From the NCBI GenBank assembly GCA_013815535.1, contig JACDGC010000346.1, forward strand, positions 1-5,048: a stretch of 5,048 bases of DNA, in the 5' to 3' direction. This stretch comes from Ktedonobacterales bacterium. GTDB taxonomy: Bacteria > Chloroflexota > Ktedonobacteria > Ktedonobacterales > JACDGC01. A program made the translations under genes and the position numbers. The number at the start of each line of letters is the position of its first letter. The stretch's first letter is position 1. The notes beneath the pieces were generated by a model. That model saw only the letters and a list, made by a program, of their open reading frames with translations. It was not told the DNA's origin and ran no database searches. This document shows, in pieces, positions 1 through 5,048 of this stretch.

Positions 1-1
1 C

Positions 2-1165
<1,164 letters not shown>

Positions 1166-1227
1166 CCCGATCGGGTACGTCGCTGGGACGCGTGACGGCG
1201 ATGTGCCCCCATTCGTCTCAATCTCAG

Positions 1228-1254
1228 CCGTTCCCCAGCATGCATGGGGAACGG
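1228..1254 (+). terminator. Strong 10-bp-stem hairpin downstream of acs, probable terminator
   Basis: CCGTTCCCCA (1228-1237) pairs perfectly with TGGGGAACGG (1245-1254) around a 7-base loop (GCATGCA). The structure begins 62 bp after the acs stop codon, a fitting place for a transcription terminator. It lacks a following T-run (next bases GTGCCGCG), so it does not match the classic intrinsic terminator. It could instead be a 3' stabilising hairpin for acs mRNA. Confidence 0.55.
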
Positions 1255-1304
1255 GTGCCGCGACATCATCTCATTGCTGCCTCTCCTTCAATGGTGAATG
1301 CTCC

Positions 1305-1329
1305 CTCAACAAGGCCGTTGAGGCCTTGT
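1305..1329. repeat. Inverted repeat with two mutually exclusive hairpin forms
   Basis: ACAAGGCC (1309-1316) pairs with GGCCTTGT (1322-1329) around the loop GTTGA, giving an 8-bp stem. An overlapping alternative pairs CTCAAC (1305-1310) with GTTGAG (1317-1322) around AAGGCC. The two folds share bases and cannot form at once. No T-run follows. It may be a second acs terminator element, a leader structure, or chance in GC-rich DNA. Confidence 0.4.
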
Positions 1330-1340
1330 CTTGCCATCGG

Positions 1341-1362
1341 CGGTTATCGCGGTTTCTCGGTT
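1341..1362 (+). repeat. Three short tandem repeats headed by CGGTT
   Basis: CGGTT occurs at 1341-1345, 1350-1354 and 1358-1362, spaced 9 and 8 bp, with similar following bases (ATCG, TCT, GTCT). They lie about 30-50 bp upstream of the possible -35 box of the next gene. A protein-binding array is possible; the units are short and imperfect, so chance is not excluded. Confidence 0.35.
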
Positions 1363-1372
1363 GTCTGCCCGA

Positions 1373-1401
1373 TGACCTGCCGAAAAGACGTGACCTGCCG
1401 A
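1373..1401 (+). repeat. 11-bp direct repeat TGACCTGCCGA, two copies, 18-bp period
   Basis: Identical copies lie at 1373-1383 and 1391-1401, with AAAGACG between them. A weaker related copy (TGTCTGCCCGA, 7 of 11 matching) abuts the first at 1362-1372. The second copy overlaps the possible -35 box at 1390-1395. This placement suits an operator or activator site, which is inference. Confidence 0.45.
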
Positions 1402-1417
1402 TGATAGTTTGTATAAG
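1390..1417 (+). promoter_or_regulatory. Possible promoter for the nucleotidyltransferase-family gene
   Basis: GTGACC (1390-1395; TGAC matches the core of TTGACA) and TATAAG (1412-1417; five of six matches to TATAAT) are 16 bp apart. Transcription from here would give a leader of about 150 nt. A second, weaker possibility is TTGTCA at 1431-1436 with TAAGAA at 1455-1460. Both are pattern matches only. Confidence 0.3.
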
Positions 1418-1559
1418 ATTTTTGGGGTGCTTGTCAGAGGTGTAATCTATTTCGTAAGAAATTTTTGATATCGTTCGAAAGAGCGACTATCAAGCATGCC
1501 AGGAAGCGAACACCGCTGTCTCTCCTCCCCGCGCACCTTGATTTGGCGCATGCATAACT

Positions 1560-1572
1560 GAAGGATTAATCC
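1560..1572 (+). promoter_or_regulatory. Ribosome binding site embedded in a perfect palindrome
   Basis: GAAGGA (1560-1565) is a good Shine-Dalgarno sequence 7 bases before the ATG at 1573 and supports that start. Its last three bases begin the palindrome GGATTAATCC (1563-1572), which ends exactly at the start codon. In RNA, GGA could pair with UCC around UUAA and partly mask the site. In DNA the palindrome could be a protein site. Confidence 0.6.
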
Positions 1573-2550
1573 ATGAACCGAGAAGTAACTCGCCTTACCC
1601 CTGGCACGCAGGTCGTGCTGCGAGCAGGGACGCAACTCCCTGCCGAGGGCCAGGCTGCCACGCGTAAGCCTGGCTACATCGGTGAAATCACCCAGGTGTT
1701 GGAGGGAACCGACGAACCCTACATCGTCCGCTTTTCGGACGGGGCTGTCTTCACGTTGCCACGTCGCCAATTGATTGTGCGACGCACCCTGATGACAGCG
1801 GAATTGGATATGCTGGCCCCCGACTACGTCAACTGGACGGATTACGTCTTCTATCGTGTGCGAGTGGGGGCACGCGCCTATGGCCTGGATGATGCTGACA
1901 CCGAGGAAGATGCCATCCGTGGCGTCTATCTGCCCCCCGCCACCCTCCATTGGTCGCTCTATAAGCCCCTCGAGCAGATCGAACTGCAACGACCGTCGCC
2001 CACCAGCGGCGCGCCGATTGAAGAGGTCTATTGGGAGGTCGAAAAGTTCGTGCGGCTGGGTCTGGCGGCGAACCCCGCTGTGCTCGAAGCGCTCTATACG
2101 CCCGCTGTGATGGCCACCAGTGACCTGGGGCGCGATCTGCGGTCCATTCGCGATGCCTTCCCCTCGAAGCTGCTCTTCACCACCTTCACAGGCTATGTGA
2201 TGAGTCAGTTTCGCAAGATGATGCGCGCCCGCGACCGGGGCGAGCTGCCCCAGCCACGCCACACCATGCATCTGGTGCGGCTGCTGCTCTCGGGCCTGAG
2301 CGCCGCCCGCACCGGCGAAATGGATGTCACCGCGCAAGAGCATGCGACGGAGTTGGTCGCCATTCGTACCGGACGCATGTCGTTCGAGGAAACGTATAAC
2401 TGGGCCACCACGCTGCAACGGCAGTTCGAGGCCCTCATGACGCATTCCCCCTTGCCCGACCTGCCCGATTACGCGACGGCCAATGACTTTTTGGTGCGGG
2501 TGCGCAGCCAGAGCGTCGCCATCGCCGCGCCCCATGCCATCCCCGATTAG
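1573..2550 (+). CDS. Nucleotidyltransferase-family protein (COG3541/RlaP-like) with an SH3/KOW-like N-terminal domain
   Basis: A 325-residue, probably cytosolic protein; target and reaction are unknown. Residues 1-72 look like a small beta-rich SH3/KOW-type domain (PGTQVV, then GYIGEI, then YIVRFSDG...LPRRQL). From about residue 84 it resembles predicted DNA-polymerase-beta-superfamily nucleotidyltransferases of the COG3541/RlaP type: VGARAYGL (98-105), an acidic cluster DADTEED (107-113), IRGVYLPP (115-122), HWSLYKPLEQIE (126-137), YWEVEKFVRLGLAANPAVLEALYTP (split around 153-177), then GYVMSQFRK and HLVRLLLSG helices. As I know the family, the catalytic pattern is GS followed by a tightly spaced DxD before RG. 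Here the Ser is Ala100 and the acidic group reads D-T-E-E-D with an apparent one-residue insertion, so activity is uncertain. The start is supported by GAAGGA 7 bases upstream. Nothing nearby suggests RNA repair or toxin-antitoxin partners. Family confidence is good; function is open. Confidence 0.8.
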   Translation: MNREVTRLTPGTQVVLRAGTQLPAEGQAATRKPGYIGEITQVLEGTDEPYIVRFSDGAVFTLPRRQLIVRRTLMTAELDMLAPDYVNWTDYVFYRVRVGARAYGLDDADTEEDAIRGVYLPPATLHWSLYKPLEQIELQRPSPTSGAPIEEVYWEVEKFVRLGLAANPAVLEALYTPAVMATSDLGRDLRSIRDAFPSKLLFTTFTGYVMSQFRKMMRARDRGELPQPRHTMHLVRLLLSGLSAARTGEMDVTAQEHATELVAIRTGRMSFEETYNWATTLQRQFEALMTHSPLPDLPDYATANDFLVRVRSQSVAIAAPHAIPD

Positions 2551-2587
2551 GCTACGGAGCGCCGCTCGTCTCTTATTTCCGCCTTCC

Positions 2588-2598
2588 TGTGCTACTAT
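2588..2598 (+). promoter_or_regulatory. Extended -10 promoter of the desaturase gene
   Basis: TGTGCTACTAT contains TGC directly before TACTAT (2593-2598), an extended -10 arrangement, 33 bp before the GTG start. No good -35 box is seen at the usual distance, which extended -10 promoters can tolerate. Almost the same string (TGTGCTATCAT) lies upstream of the minus-strand gene starting at 4419. Predicted leader is about 27 nt. Confidence 0.5.
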
Positions 2599-2616
2599 GG
2601 AGGGAGGAACCATCAC

Positions 2617-2623
2617 GGAGGGG
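2617..2623 (+). promoter_or_regulatory. Strong Shine-Dalgarno sequence for the desaturase gene
   Basis: GGAGGGG lies 8 bases before GTG at 2632. It fixes the start at this GTG, which immediately precedes the dinucleotide-binding motif; the next in-frame ATG would fall inside that motif. Confidence 0.75.
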
Positions 2624-2631
2624 TAACGGGC

Positions 2632-4161
2632 GTGAGCAAGCGCATCGCGATCATTGGGGCGGGTGTGGGTGGCATGGCTGCTGGCATCCGCCTGGCGGCA
2701 CAGGGACATGAGGTGCAGATCTTCGAGCGCAACGCGCGCGTCGGGGGCAAACTGAATCTCGTGGAGGAGGGCGAGTGGCGCTTCGACACTGGTCCATCGT
2801 TGTTGACCATGCCCGATGTCGCCCGCGACCTCTTCGCCGCCGCCGGGGCCTCATTGGATGAGGAACTGGAGTTGCTGCCGCTCGACCCGATTTGCCGCTA
2901 TTTCTACCCCGACGGCATCATCTTCGATGCTTCGTCCGACGAGCAGCGCATGATGGCCGCCATCTCCGAGTTCAGTGAGCGCGATGCCGATAACTTCCCC
3001 CGCTTTCTGGACTATGGGCGGCGCGTCTATGAAGTGACGGCGCAACCTTTTCTCTATTCGCCGCTGGAAGCGAAGCGGGTGGGCAAGGCCTTCTTGCATC
3101 AGTTGCACCGCCCGCAAGACCTGGGCCGTGTGCTGGCCCCGATGACGCTGGATGCCCTGGTGCGCAGTTACTTCCGCGATCCGCATATGCGGCAACTGTT
3201 TGACCGCTATGCCACCTACAATGGTTCCTCGCCCTTTCGCACGCCCGCTGTCTATGCCATCATCCCCTATGTGGAATATGGCTTTGGCGCGTGGTATCCA
3301 CGGGGGGGCATGTACCAAATCGCTGAAGCGCTGTTGGGCCTGTTGGCCAAGGTTGGCGCGACCGTGCACACCAACGCCCCGGTGCGCCAGATTCGTTGTG
3401 AACTCAGCAAGGGCGCGACGGGCGTGGAGTTGGTGGATGGCACCGTCCACACTGCCGATGCCGTCATCGCGAATGTCGATATCGCCACGACCTATCGTCG
3501 CTTGGTGCCCACGGATTTTCGCCCGCGTGCCACGCTCGACCGATTGGATGCGATGGAGCCATCGCTGTCGGGCTTCGTGCTGCTGCTGGGGACGGATTGC
3601 CGCTTCGACCAGTTGCAGCACCACAACATCTTTTTCGCGCACGATTACCGCGAAGAGTTCAGCGACATTTTTACGCGCTTGGTGGCCCCCCGCGACCCCA
3701 CGATCTATGTGTGCGCCACCTCACGCACCGACCCCACCCAGGCCCCGCCGGGCGGCGAGAACCTCTTCGTCCTGGTCAATGCGCCCTACATCAGCAACGA
3801 GTTCAGTTGGGCTGCCGAGCGCGAAACGTATCGCGACCTCGTGATCGACAAATTGGAGAGCATGGGGCTGCATGGTTTGCGTGAACACATCGTTTTCGAG
3901 CAATGCATCACCCCCGACGACCTGGCCGCGCGCTATGGCGCACAACGTGGGGCCATCTACGGCTTTTCTTCCAATTCACTTTTCGCGCCATTCCAGCGGC
4001 CCCGCAATCGCAGCGCGATCCCGGGACTCTACTTCGCTGGGGGCAGCGTGCACCCTGGCGGCGGCTTGCCCCTGGTGATGCTCTCGGGCAAGATCGTCGC
4101 CGAGTTGGTCGAGCAAGATTTCGCCCGCGCGGCCAACCAGGGGCGCACGGTCGCGCGCTGA
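2632..4161 (+). CDS. Carotenoid desaturase of the CrtI/CrtD/CrtN family (FAD-dependent)
   Basis: A 509-residue flavoprotein of phytoene-desaturase family size, expected to dehydrogenate (or oxidise) a carotenoid at the membrane surface. The N terminus carries the FAD-binding Rossmann motif IGAGVGGMAAG (8-18), an acidic Glu32 at the end of the second strand, and RVGGK (36-40). FDTGPSLLTMPD (51-62) and SSPFRTPAVYAIIPYVE with WYPRGGMY (221-228) are typical of the family's middle section. The C terminus has the second FAD motif, GLYFAGGSVHPGG then GLPLVMLSGK (465-487). The SVHPGGG and FDTGPSLLTMP forms remind me more of CrtD (hydroxycarotenoid 3,4-desaturase) or CrtN/CrtP-type enzymes than of ordinary four-step CrtI, so no gene symbol is given. 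It begins with GTG behind a strong Shine-Dalgarno sequence and its own promoter, and no other carotenoid gene lies in the window. Its TGA abuts the stop codon of the convergent gene. Family certain; exact substrate uncertain. Confidence 0.93.
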   Translation: MSKRIAIIGAGVGGMAAGIRLAAQGHEVQIFERNARVGGKLNLVEEGEWRFDTGPSLLTMPDVARDLFAAAGASLDEELELLPLDPICRYFYPDGIIFDASSDEQRMMAAISEFSERDADNFPRFLDYGRRVYEVTAQPFLYSPLEAKRVGKAFLHQLHRPQDLGRVLAPMTLDALVRSYFRDPHMRQLFDRYATYNGSSPFRTPAVYAIIPYVEYGFGAWYPRGGMYQIAEALLGLLAKVGATVHTNAPVRQIRCELSKGATGVELVDGTVHTADAVIANVDIATTYRRLVPTDFRPRATLDRLDAMEPSLSGFVLLLGTDCRFDQLQHHNIFFAHDYREEFSDIFTRLVAPRDPTIYVCATSRTDPTQAPPGGENLFVLVNAPYISNEFSWAAERETYRDLVIDKLESMGLHGLREHIVFEQCITPDDLAARYGAQRGAIYGFSSNSLFAPFQRPRNRSAIPGLYFAGGSVHPGGGLPLVMLSGKIVAELVEQDFARAANQGRTVAR

Positions 4162-4173
4162 TCAGCCCGCGCG
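4152..4173. terminator. Inverted repeat over the two convergent stop codons, possible bidirectional terminator
   Basis: CGCGCG (4152-4157) pairs with CGCGCG (4168-4173). The centre is the perfect palindrome GCTGATCAGC (4157-4166), whose inner TGATCA is exactly the two stop codons. The stem is GC-rich and symmetric, so it would form in transcripts from either side, but no T-run follows on either strand. A second inverted repeat, GCGGCGC/GCGCCGC (4177-4183 and 4197-4203), sits just inside the minus-strand gene. Confidence 0.4.
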
Positions 4174-4419
4174 TTCGCGGCGCAGAATCTCGCGCAGCGC
4201 CGCCGCACGGCCACGATACCAGCCAGGGGAATAGAGGGGGCGTTCGAGCATGGCCAACGTCTTGCCCGCTGGGGCCGACGCGGAATGTTCCAACCAGAGG
4301 ATCTCTTGCGCGATGCGGCGCGGGGGGACGCGCCAGCCACGGCGCAGTGCCTCTGCATGCAGGCGCATCATGGTGTCATAGCCAGCTTGATAGGTGGGGT
4401 CGTCGTGGGTCTCGTCCAT
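4162..4419 (-). CDS. Small hypothetical protein, 85 residues
   Basis: I do not recognise this family. The 85-residue product is highly charged and Arg-rich, has no signal peptide or membrane segment, and looks mostly helical. Visible features: YQAGYDTMMRLHAEALRRGW (10-29), VPPRRIAQEILWLE (31-44), a probable loop with Ser, Ala and Pro (46-51), and LYSPGWYRGRAAALREILRR (62-81). The two YxxG-aromatic helix starts look alike and may be a weak internal repeat. Start choice: an in-frame ATG at 4434 would give 90 residues, but GAGG (4429-4432) lies 9 bases before the ATG at 4419 and overlaps the upstream ATG, so 4419 is preferred. It is on the same strand as ftsA, 89 bp after the ftsA stop, with its own candidate promoter, and converges on the desaturase gene with no gap. 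An intact frame, ribosome binding site and promoter support a real gene. Confidence 0.65.
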   Translation of the reverse strand: MDETHDDPTYQAGYDTMMRLHAEALRRGWRVPPRRIAQEILWLEHSASAPAGKTLAMLERPLYSPGWYRGRAAALREILRRERAG

Positions 4420-4428
4420 GTTTGGTGG

Positions 4429-4432
4429 CCTC
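4429..4432 (-). promoter_or_regulatory. Ribosome binding site deciding the start of the small gene
   Basis: On the minus strand GAGG lies 9 bases before the ATG at 4419. The alternative ATG at 4434 has no such sequence upstream and overlaps this GAGG. Confidence 0.5.
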
Positions 4433-4457
4433 ATTGGTGAAATACGTCACTTCAGCA

Positions 4458-4468
4458 ATGATAGCACA
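4458..4468 (-). promoter_or_regulatory. Extended -10 promoter of the small minus-strand gene
   Basis: On the minus strand TGTGCTATCAT reads as TGC followed by TATCAT (4458-4463), five of six matches to TATAAT, with a predicted leader of about 30 nt. No convincing -35 box is visible. The string is almost identical to the desaturase promoter (TGTGCTACTAT). It implies transcription independent of ftsA. Confidence 0.45.
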
Positions 4469-4487
4469 GGCGGGGGCGGGCGTGCTA
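4462..4487 (-). terminator. Hairpin after ftsA, possible terminator overlapping the next promoter
   Basis: Minus-strand TAGCAC (4482-4487) pairs with GTGCTA (4462-4467) around a 14-base C-rich loop, starting 22 bases after the ftsA stop. The stem is only 6 bp and no T-run follows. The downstream arm is shared with the extended -10 element of the small gene. Confidence 0.3.
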
Positions 4488-4508
4488 CCACCGCGGCTGA
4501 TGTGCCGC

Positions 4509-5048
4509 TCACGAGCGACCAAGCAAGCTACTGAATCCCGACCAGAGCCGCTCCCATGCTGAAGCAGCGGATGGGTCAGCCGCGCCCAACTGGGTCTGAC
4601 AGCGCCAGCGCAGCAGCCCCACCGCCGTCGCGAAGGCCGGATGCAGCGCGGCTTCTGGCGCGCCATGCAGACTGTGGGGGGCGCCGACACGCACGGGCGC
4701 GGTGAAAATGCGCGCCGCCACCTCGGTGATGCCTGGTAGCTCGGCGACGCCGCCAGTCAGCACCACGCCCCCGACGAAGGGCCGCTCGCCCCCCACGCGC
4801 CGCAGTTCGTCGCGCACCCGCACCAGGGTGTCTTCCACCCGTGCTTCGATCACCATAGCCAATTTGCGGCGCGCCGCCACCTCATGGCAGTTTGGCATGA
4901 ACTGCCCCAGGTCGATGGTCTCGTTGGCGGGGACGTGTGCGGCCAGCGCGGTGCCATATTGGTGCAGCACGGCCTCCGCGATGGGTGGTGGCAGTTGCAG
5001 CGCATAGACGAGATCTTCGACGATCAGTTGGCCGCCCAGGGGCAACAT
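4509..5048 (-). CDS. ftsA: Cell-division protein FtsA, C-terminal 179 residues; 5' end outside the window
   Basis: FtsA is an actin-like ATPase that ties the FtsZ ring to the inner face of the membrane and recruits later division proteins. This fragment matches the second half of the family: LPLGGQLIVEDLVYAL (2-17; family pattern GG..(T/V).D(I/L)), PPPIAEAVLHQYGTAL (20-35), the region up to VIEAR (67-71), the nucleotide-binding motif GGVVLTGGVAELPG (93-106), VRVGAP (119-124) and HPAFATAVGLL (136-146). The last 16 residues (AWERLWSGFSSLLGRS) form a Trp-rich amphipathic helix, as expected of the FtsA membrane-targeting tail. The family is about 400-420 residues, so over half is missing; the ATG at the window edge is internal because it falls inside the conserved GG motif region. 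The gene after it on this strand is a small unknown protein, not ftsZ. Identity is strong. Confidence 0.92.
   Translation of the reverse strand: MLPLGGQLIVEDLVYALQLPPPIAEAVLHQYGTALAAHVPANETIDLGQFMPNCHEVAARRKLAMVIEARVEDTLVRVRDELRRVGGERPFVGGVVLTGGVAELPGITEVAARIFTAPVRVGAPHSLHGAPEAALHPAFATAVGLLRWRCQTQLGAADPSAASAWERLWSGFSSLLGRS

Larger units (their letters stand above)
1166..1572. other. 407-bp non-coding region between acs and the nucleotidyltransferase-family gene
   Basis: No convincing gene is seen here. The region opens with the palindrome CCCGATCGGG (1166-1175) directly after the acs stop. Then come a strong hairpin (1228-1254), a second hairpin with two alternative forms (1305-1329), three CGGTT-headed short repeats (1341-1362), an 11-bp direct repeat (1373-1401), a possible promoter (1390-1417), and an AT-richer stretch (about 1404-1475) holding the small inverted repeat ATTTC-GTAA-GAAAT (1449-1462) before a run of Ts. 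A bulged inverted repeat (GATATCG with CGACTATC, 1467-1491) follows. Short frames in this stretch lack a good ribosome binding site and resemble no family I know. The size and density of repeats suggest a regulated leader or promoter for the downstream gene, which is inference. Confidence 0.6.

Noticed and set aside
1341..1401. Tandem repeats as a CRISPR array or plasmid iterons
   Set aside because: Units are too short and too few, spacing is not CRISPR-like, and no cas or replication gene is present.
1192..1404. 70-codon frame within the acs downstream region
   Set aside because: GTG start with only a weak GGGA upstream, no family resemblance, and it runs through both hairpins and the repeats.
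1238..1555. Repeated GCATGC sites (1238, 1494, 1548; also 4355) as a possible signal motif
   Set aside because: Short palindromes with irregular spacing; one is a hairpin loop and another is inside a gene, so chance explains them.
1447..2709. 420-codon open frame on the minus strand
   Set aside because: It lies opposite the nucleotidyltransferase-family gene and runs into the desaturase gene. Its product is rich in His, Gln, Gly and Arg with no family resemblance, as expected of an antisense shadow in GC-rich DNA.
2851..3642. 263-codon open frame on the minus strand inside the desaturase gene
   Set aside because: Antisense to a clearly conserved flavoprotein; no ribosome binding site or recognisable motif.
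4420..4434. Upstream ATG at 4434 as the start of the small gene
   Set aside because: No ribosome binding site before it; the GAGG at 4429-4432 serves the ATG at 4419.
4437..4450. GTGA-AATACG-TCAC inverted repeat upstream of the small gene
   Set aside because: Only a 4-bp stem; too weak to claim a function.
3903..4562. 219-codon open frame on the plus strand crossing the end of the desaturase gene
   Set aside because: It overlaps three better-supported genes in other frames, and its product is Arg/Pro-rich without motifs.
5046..5048. ATG at the window edge as the start of ftsA
   Set aside because: It falls inside the conserved FtsA core; over half of the protein must lie beyond the window.

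Overview
The window is 5,048 bp of GC-rich, gene-dense bacterial chromosome. It holds five protein-coding genes, two of them cut by the window edges: the C-terminal part of acetyl-CoA synthetase (acs, +), a nucleotidyltransferase-family protein with an SH3/KOW-like N-terminal extension (+), a CrtI/CrtD-family carotenoid desaturase (+), a small unrecognised basic protein (-) and the C-terminal part of the cell-division protein FtsA (-). No tRNA, rRNA, CRISPR array, transposase, integrase or phage gene was seen. The mix of high GC, acs, a CrtD-like desaturase, FtsA, this nucleotidyltransferase architecture and extended -10 promoters would suit a Chloroflexota (Chloroflexia-like) bacterium. That assignment is inference from family resemblance only.

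Layout. Bases 2-1165 encode the last 387 residues of Acs. A 407-bp non-coding stretch follows (1166-1572). It starts with a strong 10-bp-stem hairpin that probably ends acs transcription, continues with a second hairpin that has two mutually exclusive forms, then with short tandem repeats next to a possible promoter, and ends in an AT-richer leader. The leader finishes with a perfect 10-bp palindrome that overlaps the ribosome binding site of the next gene. The nucleotidyltransferase-family gene (1573-2550) is followed after 81 bp by the desaturase gene (2632-4161), which has its own extended -10 promoter and a strong Shine-Dalgarno sequence.

The desaturase gene meets the small minus-strand gene tail to tail with no base between the two stop codons. 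The six stop-codon bases form the loop of a GC-rich inverted repeat that could terminate transcription in both directions. Upstream of the small gene, an 89-bp gap separates it from ftsA (4509 to the window end). That gap holds a hairpin whose 3' arm is also part of an extended -10 promoter nearly identical to the desaturase promoter.

How the genes relate. The neighbours do not form one pathway: acetate activation, an unknown nucleotidyl-transfer-like function, carotenoid biosynthesis and cell division each appear to have their own signals. The points most worth a second look are the altered catalytic motif of the nucleotidyltransferase-like protein and its repeat-rich leader, the matching promoters, the zero-gap convergent stop codons, and the absence of ftsZ directly after ftsA. 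I did not find convincing evidence of a new multi-gene system in this window.
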